Origin: Pandoraea terrigena | GTDB lineage: Bacteria > Pseudomonadota > Gammaproteobacteria > Burkholderiales > Burkholderiaceae | Length of the DNA: 64,000 bases | Assembly: GCF_902459705.1 (NCBI RefSeq) | Contig: NZ_CABPRU010000015.1 | Location: 1 to 64,000, forward strand | Reading direction: 5' to 3' | Shown: in pieces, positions 27,313-34,473 of the stretch | Layout: the number at the start of each line of letters is the position of its first letter | Numbering within the stretch: position 1 is the first letter of the stretch | Translations under genes and position numbers: made by a program | The notes under the pieces: model-generated | The model's database searches: none | What the model was told of the DNA's origin: nothing | Seen by the model: the letters and a program-made list of their open reading frames with translations, nothing else

Positions 27313-28110
27313 TCACCCCGCCCTGAGCGCGTCCAACGCAGCCTGCACCATGCGTTCGACCACCGGGCGCACGCGATCCGCGAGGTCGGGGCGATAGGCG
27401 AACGGTGAGCTTTCGTTCATATACGTCGACTGGCACATCTCCAGTTGGATCGCGTGCACGCCCTGCTCCGGCCGGCCAAAGCTGCGCGTGATGAAGCCGC
27501 CCTTGAAGCGGCCATTGGCCACCCAGGTGTACGGCTGCTCGCCCAGCGTCGCGATCACCACATCAAGCACTCTCGCGCCGCAACTCGCGCCGGAATTGGT
27601 CCCGAGGTTCAGATCGGGCAACTTGCCTTCGAACAAGCGCGGCAGCACACTCGCGATCGAGTGCGCCTCCCACAGCAATACCGATCCGAATTCCGACTTC
27701 AGCCGCGCGATCTCCGCCTCCAGTTTTGCGTGATACGGCTGCCAATACGTCTGGAGCCGCATAGCGTGTTCGGCAGTGTCGGGCGCCAAGCCATTTCGGT
27801 AGAGCCGCTCCCCACGGAACGTCTCCATCGGGTACAGGCCAGTCGTCGTCTGGCCCGGATAAAGACTCTCCCCCGTCGGCGGACGGTTCAGATCGACGAC
27901 ATAGCGCGAATATTTCGCGCCGAGTATCGACGCGCCCATGCGCTGCGCGAAATCGTACAGACGGTCGAGGTGCCAGTCAGTGTCGGGTACCTCCAGCGCA
28001 TGCGGCTGCAACTGTGCGGCGATCGCGCCGGGGATTTCGGTACCGAGGTGAGGTATCGAAATCAGCAGTGGCACGGTACCCTGATGGAAGTGGAATGCGG
28101 GTTCAGACAT
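27313..28110 (-). CDS. hutG: N-formylglutamate amidohydrolase-like protein
   Basis: A 265-aa zinc-type hydrolase of the N-formylglutamate amidohydrolase family, releasing formate and glutamate in histidine breakdown; family members also act on N-formyl-aspartate or related compounds. Motifs seen: LLISIPHLGTEIPGAIAAQL, DTDWHLDRLYDFAQRMGAS, YVVDLNRPPTGESLYPGQTT, LLWEAHSIASVLPRLF and MCQSTYMNE. The frame runs on to 28296, but the extra residues belong to a GlcD remnant, so the Met at 28110 is the start. It converges with etfA and is separated from it by a terminator. Confidence 0.88.
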   Translation of the reverse strand: MSEPAFHFHQGTVPLLISIPHLGTEIPGAIAAQLQPHALEVPDTDWHLDRLYDFAQRMGASILGAKYSRYVVDLNRPPTGESLYPGQTTTGLYPMETFRGERLYRNGLAPDTAEHAMRLQTYWQPYHAKLEAEIARLKSEFGSVLLWEAHSIASVLPRLFEGKLPDLNLGTNSGASCGARVLDVVIATLGEQPYTWVANGRFKGGFITRSFGRPEQGVHAIQLEMCQSTYMNESSPFAYRPDLADRVRPVVERMVQAALDALRAG

Positions 28111-28128
28111 GATTTCAGCTATCGGGGA

Positions 28129-28290
28129 AAGTTTGTAATCGTCGACTTCGAGCGTGCCCTTGTACTTGCGCATCTCGTCGACCTGCAACGAGCCGGCGCC
28201 GTGCTCCGCGCTGAAGGTGCCATCAGGCTCAGCCGCAATGTCGTACACCACATGGCCGCGTTGTCGGCATTGATCCGCGCTGACTCCACA
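28129..28290 (-). pseudogene. Remnant of an FAD-linked oxidase (GlcD-like) C-terminus
   Basis: Just upstream of the amidohydrolase the same frame reads VVYDIAAEPDGTFSAEHGAG, then SLQVDEMRKYKG. This is the conserved C-terminal motif of GlcD/DLD-type FAD-linked oxidases (normally SAEHGIGQLKVDEMxRYK). The rest of the gene is missing on both sides, and the typical LDPxGLMNPGKVL ending has been replaced by the amidohydrolase start. A frameshift may lie near 28255. Confidence 0.6.
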
Positions 28291-28424
28291 TTTCAACCAA
28301 CGGAAAACCCTGAAGCAATGGGCAATTCAGGGATTGGTGTGCGATGGCGTCAAGCGTAAGCCGCACAAAAAAGCGGACGCGTTGCTTAAGGCGCACTTAT
28401 GTTCTAGGTGGGGTTTCGGTTATG

Positions 28425-29432
28425 TCAGTCGCTCGCCAGTCCGAACGAGAACACATGGTCCGGGTTGAGCGAAAGCGCCTGCGCGATGTCCTTCGCCACC
28501 TGCTTCTCATAGGCGCGGCATAGCAGGTCGTGCATTTCGTTCGGCATATTGCCGAGCTCGTTCTCGCGGGAACTTAGATAGAACGTGCGCGACAACGGCT
28601 CGTAGGGACGGCCGTGGCGCGAGAAGTGCGACAGCGGCACCACCCGGAGGTCAGGCACGAAATGGCGCGACTGCCAGATGCACAGCGGTGTGGTGATTGC
28701 GAAGCCAAGACCCGCGGCTACGAGGCTCAGCATCGGGTCAGTAGCGTCGAATTCGCACGTCCGCTCGATGTTGTCGGTGTGGGCCATCAGGTAGGTATCG
28801 ACGTGCTGCCCGATCACCGAGCGTGCGCTGTAGCGAATGAAGCGCAGATGGCGGCTGAGCTCGGTCAGCGAGGTAAAACGATCGAGCGCAACCTCCTTGG
28901 GCAGCACCACATAGTAGGGTTCGGAGAACAGTTTCTGTCGACGCACACCAAGGGTGCTACTCACTCCCGTCGTGGTGACGGCCATGTCGAGTTGGCGCGC
29001 GTCGAGCAAGGCGTCGAGTGTCGGGGTGATGCCGGACCAAAGGCGGATCTGCTGTGACGTTCCGGTGAGCGCCTTGATGATGATGGGCCCCACCGTGGCG
29101 GCGAATGAATCGACGGCCCCAAGTCGCACGACGATCCGTTTGGCGCGCGTGACATTGCGCACGCTTTCCACCATCTGGTCGGCGCTTTGCAGGATGGCGG
29201 TCGCATGTTCGAAGAGTCGCTGCCCCGCGGCGTTAGGACGCGCCGGACGTGTCGAGCGGTCCAGCAACACCGTTTCGAGCATCGACTCGATGGCCTTCAC
29301 ACGCTGCGACACGCCGGCTTGCGAAATGCGCAGGCGCTTGGCTGCGTCGGAGATGGACCCGGCTTCGACAACGGCAACCCAACTTTCGAGCAACTCCCAG
29401 TCGGGGTACCGTCCACTGACCACATCATTCAT
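28425..29432 (-). CDS. LysR-family regulator, paralogue of the one at 21832
   Basis: A 335-aa LysR-type regulator. HTH about residues 12-72 (WELLESWVAVVEAGSISDAA, ISQAGVSQRVKAIESML). The effector domain shares DSFAATVGP, RLWSGITPT, EFDATDPMLSLVAAGLGFAI and TTPLC with the regulator at 21832, so the two form a subfamily bracketing the flavoenzyme/ETF locus. I chose the Met at 29432 over 29483 because the domain starts shortly after it. It is the last host gene before the prophage attachment region. Confidence 0.9.
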   Translation of the reverse strand: MNDVVSGRYPDWELLESWVAVVEAGSISDAAKRLRISQAGVSQRVKAIESMLETVLLDRSTRPARPNAAGQRLFEHATAILQSADQMVESVRNVTRAKRIVVRLGAVDSFAATVGPIIIKALTGTSQQIRLWSGITPTLDALLDARQLDMAVTTTGVSSTLGVRRQKLFSEPYYVVLPKEVALDRFTSLTELSRHLRFIRYSARSVIGQHVDTYLMAHTDNIERTCEFDATDPMLSLVAAGLGFAITTPLCIWQSRHFVPDLRVVPLSHFSRHGRPYEPLSRTFYLSSRENELGNMPNEMHDLLCRAYEKQVAKDIAQALSLNPDHVFSFGLASD

Positions 29433-29635
29433 AGCCGTATAAATTGCATGCGAGAGCGACGACTGTAGCACAGCGATTTGCATATCCGCCTAGTGCAGTT
29501 GCGAGCAAAGAGTGTGACAGAGTCGCAATATGTTTGGCTTGACCTCCCCCCGCGCCGTCCGGTCAGACGAGGGACCTACTGCCGAGCCAGAGCGCGCAAA
29601 CCACCCCCGCCGCGCCCTCGGAATAGCAAACGCAC

Positions 29636-29663
29636 AAAGGGCCTCCCTACTGGGAAGCCCTTT
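29636..29663 (-). terminator. Terminator downstream of the tRNA-Ser 3' end
   Basis: A perfect hairpin: AAAGGGC-C-TCCC / GGGA-A-GCCCTTT around a tact loop. It lies 10 bp past the CCA end of the tRNA fragment at 29673 in the direction of tRNA transcription, so it is the original terminator of that tRNA gene. Confidence 0.75.
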
Positions 29664-29672
29664 GTTTATCCG

Positions 29673-29700
29673 TGGCGGAGAGACGGGGATTCGAACCCCG
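29673..29700 (-). other. tRNA-Ser 3'-end fragment, probable prophage attachment site
   Basis: Read on the minus strand this is a T-arm CGGGG-TTCGAAT-CCCCG followed by TCTCTCC, G and CCA, which fits the 3' quarter of a tRNA-Ser (5' partner GGAGAGA). No anticodon, D-arm or variable arm follows on the right. A lone tRNA 3' end next to its original terminator is what an integrating phage leaves at one junction; the restored tRNA should sit at the far end of the element, beyond 64000. Confidence 0.65.
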
Positions 29701-29949
29701 GATAGGCTATTAACTTACACTGGTAGACTGCAAAAAATACGCTCAATCATGGAGTTGCGGCATCTTGGTTGTGTCACAAGCGCGACAGCAGTGGCACGCT
29801 AGGTACTTGAAAATACTCACTTCATCCTCGGCCAATGACACAGGTTATGTGTGTCTATACTGCGTGCCTGTCGGGCAGAGGCCCGCCCTTCGCTGTGAGC
29901 ACCATCCAGATGGGAAATGCCGACAACGGTCAAGCGCCCATTGTCGGAG

Positions 29950-30447
29950 CTACTTCCACTCTTCGAAGTTCAGATACGCCCCGAACGCTTGCCGCACACC
30001 AGTGGACGCCTGTTCGAAGAACCACTTTTGCAGTTCGAGATTCGCCCCCACACACTCGGGGGGCAATACGCCACCGTTGCGCTTTATGCGCGCGTCGATC
30101 ACCTTGAGTTCATTAGCTTTTTTGTTTATCTCGTCGCAATACTCCGAGATGTCACGACCAAAGAGGAACGCAATTTCCGGGCGTCTGTTTGTGAATGCAA
30201 CCCATTTTTCCCCGCCCCAGTCAGGGATGTTGCCCTGCGCTAATCCAGACGTGAAGCCCCAGACCATCTCAAAAATACTGTAGCGCCGTTCGAAGAGATC
30301 GAGCTTCAGCTTCGCCTGAGCGACTCGAAATTGTCGGTAGGCGATATATGCCGCAATGCCTGCAACCACGGCGGCGACAAAAGCCGCAGGTAGTCCCTTA
30401 GCAATCTCAGGCCATACATTGGCCCAGCGGTCCGCACACGTCGTCAT
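29950..30447 (-). CDS. Hypothetical membrane-anchored protein (prophage accessory)
   Basis: A 165-aa protein with one N-terminal membrane helix (about residues 19-38, LPAAFVAAVVAGIAAYIAYR) and a cytosolic alpha-helical region (KLKLDLFERRYSIFEMVWGF and beyond). The pattern helix-then-KLKLxLFEKRY occurs in many unannotated bacterial membrane proteins. It follows a second membrane protein (30457-31140) by 9 bp, so the two are one operon. No function is assigned. The position at the edge of a prophage, as cargo, suggests phage exclusion or host modification. Confidence 0.72.
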   Translation of the reverse strand: MTTCADRWANVWPEIAKGLPAAFVAAVVAGIAAYIAYRQFRVAQAKLKLDLFERRYSIFEMVWGFTSGLAQGNIPDWGGEKWVAFTNRRPEIAFLFGRDISEYCDEINKKANELKVIDARIKRNGGVLPPECVGANLELQKWFFEQASTGVRQAFGAYLNFEEWK

Positions 30448-30456
30448 CTGGCGTTC

Positions 30457-31140
30457 TCAAGTGGCTATTTCGGGGGTCTGCTGCACGGGAGCGGGTGGAA
30501 CTGGCACTGATTGCCGCCGCTCCATTTCGTCGAGGCTAATAATCGTTTTCCGCAGAGTGGCGATGTGGTCCCAGCCGTCCACCGGCGACGTTGCAACAGG
30601 CAAACTCCCCCACCGCCGCAAGGAGGCCGCCAAGTAGTGGGCGTGAAGCCCTACAGCGCACGATTCCTTTTTGACCAGCGTGGCCAACCGAAATGAGTCT
30701 GTCCACATAGAGCGTGTCAGTAACGATATCGACTCATTCCGAGCGATCACCATTGCAGGAAATCGCCGTAACTTTTGCTCGATCTGCGGTTCCAAAGTGC
30801 GAAAGCTATCACCTGCTTGTGGGCCGATCCATTGAGGCACCGAAAGGTCTCCAAGTCGCCCGACATCTTGCATCGCACATGCTTCATCTTCACCGTTTCC
30901 GATGTCGATCACACGTACTGCGCAGAGTCGCGAGTACGCTTCAAGCGCCTGGGACCATTCAGAACATACTTGCCGTCGATCCAACTTCTGGATTCGCTTC
31001 TCTCGCCACCGCTCCCGCAACTCGGGCACGCACTGTGTGATAACGAGAGTGGTTGTGGCAGTACCAACGATCGTCACGAGAGCGTTAATTCCGCCTGACG
31101 ACGTAGCCCATCCCCATAGAGCGTCAAACAGCTTGTTCAT
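30457..31140 (-). CDS. Hypothetical membrane-anchored protein (prophage accessory)
   Basis: A 227-aa protein. One N-terminal membrane segment (about residues 17-38, GGINALVTIVGTATTTLVIT) is followed by a charged linker (RWREKRIQKLDRR) and a helical cytosolic domain with a Pro-rich end (VPVPPAPVQQTPE). The frame extends to 31320, but the Met at 31140 directly precedes the membrane segment. It is the first gene of a two-gene leftward operon with the 165-aa membrane protein. Upstream lies the GGTWACC repeat cluster. Not recognised. Confidence 0.68.
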   Translation of the reverse strand: MNKLFDALWGWATSSGGINALVTIVGTATTTLVITQCVPELRERWREKRIQKLDRRQVCSEWSQALEAYSRLCAVRVIDIGNGEDEACAMQDVGRLGDLSVPQWIGPQAGDSFRTLEPQIEQKLRRFPAMVIARNESISLLTRSMWTDSFRLATLVKKESCAVGLHAHYLAASLRRWGSLPVATSPVDGWDHIATLRKTIISLDEMERRQSVPVPPAPVQQTPEIAT

Positions 31141-31246
31141 AGTTTTTTCTCGGCCACGACACGCGGCGTCGGTCACTACTGTCCGCAAGGTAGTCCTCAA
31201 ACTGCCGAGGTAGCGTACACGAAAATCCAGCGGGTCTCGGGAAAAG

Positions 31247-31521
31247 GGTAACCAAGGTAACCGCTCTTCAAAAATCGGCCGCAAATCCTTACCAGAAAAG
31301 GCTTTCAGAGATTTAGGCAAAAGGTAACTTTAGGGTAACCAAAAGGTAACCGGTTACCTTTTACGAAGGTAACTTATCGATTTTTTCACTCTCTTTAGAA
31401 TCAAAGACTTAGACCGCGGTTACCTTTTGGTTACCCTCGGTTACCCTTGAAAGGTAACCGGGAGAATCCTTTGTCCATGCGGGTTTTCACATGATTTTTG
31501 CGAGCGGTTACCTTGGTTACC
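31247..31521. repeat. Iteron-like cluster of 13 GGTAACC/GGTTACC repeats
   Basis: Thirteen copies of a 7-bp motif in 275 bp: GGTAACC or its complement GGTTACC starting at 31247, 31256, 31334, 31345, 31352, 31418, 31429, 31439, 31453, 31506 and 31515, plus GGTAACT at 31323 and 31368. Many are 9-11 bp apart, close to one helix turn. 31341-31362 is a perfect 22-bp palindrome. The dense, helically phased layout resembles replication iterons, a partition site or integrase/excision arm sites. It lies between the membrane-protein operon and a tRNA/tmRNA fragment, with no gene of its own. Confidence 0.8.
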
Positions 31522-31565
31522 CTTTTCCCGACACCCACCGTAAAATGGTTCTGCTCGCTCGGTGT

Positions 31566-31598
31566 AGGCTGTGGGTTCGATCCCCGCCGGCTCCACCA
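31566..31598 (+). other. tmRNA (or tRNA) 3'-end fragment, second attachment-type site
   Basis: The plus strand reads a T-arm GTGGG-TTCGATC-CCCGC, then CGGCTCC, A and CCA. This matches the 3' end of tmRNA (ssrA) best, although a tRNA such as tRNA-Ala could end in a similar way. Nothing upstream resembles the rest of such an RNA; the DNA there is the GGTWACC cluster. It is followed by a terminator at 31643 and TTGTCG-type short repeats. It is a likely integration scar or attachment core. Confidence 0.6.
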
Positions 31599-31642
31599 AT
31601 ATTCTGACTGTCGACGACAACGAAAGACGGTCAAACCCAAGT

Positions 31643-31668
31643 AAAAACGGGCCTTCGGGCCCGTTTTT
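31643..31668 (+). terminator. Rho-independent terminator behind the tmRNA-like fragment
   Basis: CGGGCC-ttcg-GGCCCG flanked by AAAAA and TTTTT, a strong bidirectional terminator 45 bp after the CCA end at 31598, where the terminator of an intact tmRNA/tRNA gene would be. Confidence 0.8.
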
Positions 31669-31781
31669 CATTTCTGAAGCATTGTCGCTCGTTGTCGTTG
31701 GTTGTCGGAGAAATGGCACGTAAATGGCACGCGGCGCGAGATCGTTAGCATGGGTTGAGGCGTGCCTCCACCGTCAGATAC

Positions 31782-31818
31782 AAACGGGCTACGTGACGAC
31801 CACGTAACCCGTTTCGTT
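31782..31818 (+). terminator. Hairpin terminator
   Basis: AAACGGG-c-TACGTG pairs with CACGTA-a-CCCGTTT around a 5-nt loop and is followed by CGTTTAAG. It separates the attachment region from the leftward HEPN gene and could stop transcripts in either direction. Confidence 0.6.
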
Positions 31819-31864
31819 TAAGCTCAGAATCGCTGCTTTGAAACACGTACTTCCCGATGAGTGT

Positions 31865-32755
31865 CTATGCCTCGAACAACAGTTTTTCGAGAGCCTCCTT
31901 GTCTGGTACGGATTTCCTTTCAACCATTCGGATGATTGCCATCCTCAATAGGTGAAAGGTTGCGATCAGGTCACTCGATCCATGCTTCGGCGATCCATGA
32001 GCAGCAGCCGAACGCAGATTGTAGAGCTTGACGATTTCCCTCTGCATCGCCATTCGAGTAGCTCCCCTGCCCTCTAGGAAAGCTGCCAGTTGAGCCGAAA
32101 CACGAAACACTAGCTCCGCCTTGTGCGGGGAAAATATTGCTTCGAGTGCCCCCCAAATCGATACGAGCATCATCGCCGTATTTGGGATGCACTGAGCGTT
32201 ATCAAAGGTGTCCAGTGCGAAGTCGAATTCGGTACTTTCCCCACGCAGATCGACCGCGGCAGACCAATTCTCAGCAACCCAGTCGATTTTGGTCAAATCG
32301 TTGTCACCGGCCACGGGCGCGATCTCGACAAATCGCTCACGCCCTCCGTGAATCATGCCAATAAACTCCCCGCCTTTGTCTTTTCGGTCCCGCATGGGCG
32401 CAATTGGCCCTTTGGTCAAAACCTGCGTCGTCACACGCGGGTCATACCAGAGGCGCAGCAGCGAGATAATCGTGTGGCCTACCTCGATGCGCTTTACCCG
32501 CTTGTGCCCGTACTCCTTGGGAATAAATAGCTCTGCCGTTATGTCGACGCCGGGTCTTCTGGACACGGCTTGCCACGGCCCCGGATGAAACGACAGCGGC
32601 GAGGCCGGCTGCGCGAAGGCGAGTACATCGGTAGAAAAGAGATGTGCGAATGTGGGGCGAAGCTGAATCCCCTGTCCCATATCTATTACTTTCCCCTCGA
32701 GGTTGATGCCCGAAAGGCCGAAATTTACATCGCTTTCGACTGTCTCTTTTGTCAT
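31865..32755 (-). CDS. HEPN-motif protein, candidate ribonuclease effector
   Basis: A 296-aa protein (a TTG start at 32788 would add 11 residues). The N-terminal two thirds form a beta-rich domain of unknown type (segments FGLSGINLEGKVIDMG, RVKRIEVGHTIISLLRLWYD). The C-terminal third is helical and carries an R-x4-H motif, LYNLRSAAAHGSPKHG, followed by LLRMAIIRMVERKSVPD, the layout of ApeA-like or other HEPN proteins, where R/H form an RNase site. It lies 88 bp downstream of a NYN-nuclease gene on the same strand inside a prophage cargo region, so an abortive-infection role is plausible. Inferred only. Confidence 0.7.
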   Translation of the reverse strand: MTKETVESDVNFGLSGINLEGKVIDMGQGIQLRPTFAHLFSTDVLAFAQPASPLSFHPGPWQAVSRRPGVDITAELFIPKEYGHKRVKRIEVGHTIISLLRLWYDPRVTTQVLTKGPIAPMRDRKDKGGEFIGMIHGGRERFVEIAPVAGDNDLTKIDWVAENWSAAVDLRGESTEFDFALDTFDNAQCIPNTAMMLVSIWGALEAIFSPHKAELVFRVSAQLAAFLEGRGATRMAMQREIVKLYNLRSAAAHGSPKHGSSDLIATFHLLRMAIIRMVERKSVPDKEALEKLLFEA

Positions 32756-32842
32756 CTCAGCTATGAAAGGAAAATGAGGTGTTCCCAATCAGGCGGGGCA
32801 CTTCGCCGCCGAAAGTTGTATCGCCACGCCCCTAAGCTCTTG

Positions 32843-33550
32843 CTACTTGTGGGGGCAAGTTGATCGCAATCCGTCGATGTGCTCGTTGAGGTTGGCCGGG
32901 ATCGACTTCCACATGGGATCAAGAATGAAATCAATTCCCTCCCGACGTGCTTGCTTTGCTGCCGGCACGAAATCCGCGTCGCCGGCTATCAACACAATTT
33001 GATCAACCTGCCCCTTGAAGGCCAACGACGAAACGTCGACGCCGATTCGCATGTCGACGCCTTTTTGGCGAACATCAACTGTGACATCGTCTTCCGTCAA
33101 CTGCTCCATAGTGATCTTTCGCGCCAATAGCTCGGCAACCTTGTTCGGTTTGATGACCCACTGAGTGTAGGCGGACAGGTGCCCCAATCTCAGCGCAACC
33201 TTCCGCATACCACGGAGGTGTTCGTGAAGATCATTGCGAAATTGCGCTTCCTTGGACTTGGCGAAGTCGACAGCCTTCCCGCTGATGGGGTTATGCATCT
33301 TCTTATCGAGCGGCGGACAGTCGTAAAAGAAAATTCGGTAAAGATCGCGCCTTTGCCCTCGCTGCCGTTGGCGAACGGGACGCAGATCATCTCCGGCTCC
33401 ATTTCTGCGCGGCAGTGGCGGAGTCAGATGCGCACACGCCCATCGATGAGCGCACTCGGCAGCTCTACGCGGGTCATAAGCATTTTGGGGTTCAATCGTA
33501 CGGAAGCGTTTGATGAAGAAAGCCCCGTCAATCAGGATCGCAGTTGCCAT
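32843..33550 (-). CDS. NYN-domain (PIN-like) ribonuclease, LabA/DUF88 type
   Basis: A 235-aa NYN-fold protein. The acidic metal site is evident: Asp8 in AILIDGAFF, and Asp residues in QIVLIAGDADFVPAAKQARR, with REGIDFIL after it. NYN proteins cut RNA with magnesium. The insert between about residues 55 and 130 is rich in basic residues and may bind nucleic acid. The gene is followed on the same strand by the HEPN-motif gene. It sits in the prophage cargo region between the attachment site and portal gene, where P2-like phages often carry defence genes. Confidence 0.82.
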   Translation of the reverse strand: MATAILIDGAFFIKRFRTIEPQNAYDPRRAAECAHRWACAHLTPPLPRRNGAGDDLRPVRQRQRGQRRDLYRIFFYDCPPLDKKMHNPISGKAVDFAKSKEAQFRNDLHEHLRGMRKVALRLGHLSAYTQWVIKPNKVAELLARKITMEQLTEDDVTVDVRQKGVDMRIGVDVSSLAFKGQVDQIVLIAGDADFVPAAKQARREGIDFILDPMWKSIPANLNEHIDGLRSTCPHK

Positions 33551-33692
33551 CGCCTAACTCTTCTAATTTTTCGGCCCGGAAATGAAAAAAGCCCAAGGGC
33601 TCGGCACGCTGCTGGATGATTTGCAACGGCTTACTGCCATGGGCTTGATAGGAAAATCATACCAGTTGGGTATAACGTAGTGCAAGGTTAAA

Positions 33693-33890
33693 TTACAACG
33701 GAATCGCTAACCGATTCGAAAAACGGGTACATATGACCGAAACGGGCGTTCCGCAACGCTGACACTGAATTCCCAGCGCATGAGCTTGGCGCATGAAAGT
33801 GCACACGTTCCATGCACCCCGGAATGCCTCGCAGCGCCCATACTGGCAAGCCTTGGCGGTCGGCGCAAAGGTGCATAAAAACTGTTGCAT
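33693..33890 (-). CDS. Small Cys-rich protein, uncertain
   Basis: A 65-aa frame with seven cysteines, including IQCQRCGTPVSVICTRF, which resembles half of a zinc ribbon, and ACQYGRCEAF. The Met at 33890 is the likely start, though the frame is open to 34016. An overlapping leftward frame (33688-33876) is less convincing. It could be a small zinc-binding phage regulator. Low certainty. Otherwise the region 33551-34083 contains no gene that I can support. Confidence 0.35.
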   Translation of the reverse strand: MQQFLCTFAPTAKACQYGRCEAFRGAWNVCTFMRQAHALGIQCQRCGTPVSVICTRFSNRLAIPL

Positions 33891-34083
33891 CAAGCGCGCA
33901 GGCGTGGCGGGGTCATGACCGCGCGCGCTGGGGGTTAGGGAGGGGTGGTCGGCAGAAAAACGGCAGCGGCAACCGGCCTGTCCGCGCGCACAACGGCCTG
34001 CCTCCTCCTCGCCCATGCCGCCCCCCTCCCAAACCGGGAGCCCGTTGTAGGGCCTCTGATGCGGTCCCGATATTCAGCTAAAA

Positions 34084-34103
34084 TACTGTTCATTCATACA
34101 GTA
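34084..34103. promoter_or_regulatory. LexA-type SOS box
   Basis: TACTGT-N8-ACAGTA with an AT-rich spacer (tcattcat), matching the consensus CTGT-N8-ACAG exactly and keeping the outer TA dyad. It is perfectly symmetric at the ends, extending to AAATACTG/CAGTATTT. It lies 10 bp before the ATG of the gene at 34114, so LexA binding would cover the promoter core. Confidence 0.82.
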
Positions 34104-34113
34104 TTTATGCACC

Positions 34114-34473
34114 ATGCGCTCCCGACGCCCTGCTCCCACCGAACGCCGTGCCCTGACCAGCCTGGACTTGCGCACGATCTGGACTCGTGCGCCGTCACCC
34201 GAAGCGCGGGAATTGCTGTGGGAGATCCATCGGATGCACGGCGTGCTGCTCGCATGTCGGGCGGATATGGAGATCATTCGCGCCGCCTGGCGGGAGGATG
34301 TGGGCGGGTGGCTCGTCGCTATCGAGTCGCTTCGTTCGCGGCTGCTCGATGAGCCGTGCGTGGCCGAAGCTGGTGTCGACCGCATGCGCGCGACACGCGC
34401 GGGCCAAGCGTCGGACGCTCCTCCGGCCGATCAATTATTGCCAATACAAAAAATCGTTGACGACAATAATTAG
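34114..34473 (+). CDS. Hypothetical protein under SOS-box control
   Basis: A 119-aa, largely helical protein that I cannot assign to a family (core RELLWEIHRMHGVLLACRAD, GGWLVAIESLRSRLLDEPC). The ATG at 34114 lies just 10 bp after a LexA-type box, and I see no Shine-Dalgarno sequence, so the message may be leaderless or nearly so. In P2-like phage 186 a LexA-controlled gene (tum) encodes the anti-repressor that triggers induction; this gene could fill the same role, but there is no sequence evidence of homology. BrnTA follows on the same strand. Confidence 0.65.
   Translation: MRSRRPAPTERRALTSLDLRTIWTRAPSPEARELLWEIHRMHGVLLACRADMEIIRAAWREDVGGWLVAIESLRSRLLDEPCVAEAGVDRMRATRAGQASDAPPADQLLPIQKIVDDNN

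Noticed and set aside
29530-29802. Rightward frame containing GETGIRTPD
   Set aside because: Another common artefact, here antisense to the tRNA-Ser 3' end.
31247-31521. CRISPR array
   Set aside because: Repeat units are only 7 bp with 2-78 bp irregular spacing in both orientations, and no cas genes are present.
31441-31719. Leftward frame containing PAGIEPTA
   Set aside because: A well-known false protein produced by antisense reading of a tRNA/tmRNA 3' end; it also covers the repeat cluster.
32570-32863. Rightward 97-aa frame with CxC motifs
   Set aside because: Antisense to the start of the HEPN gene and its leader, low-quality start, no ribosome site; Cys pattern probably accidental.
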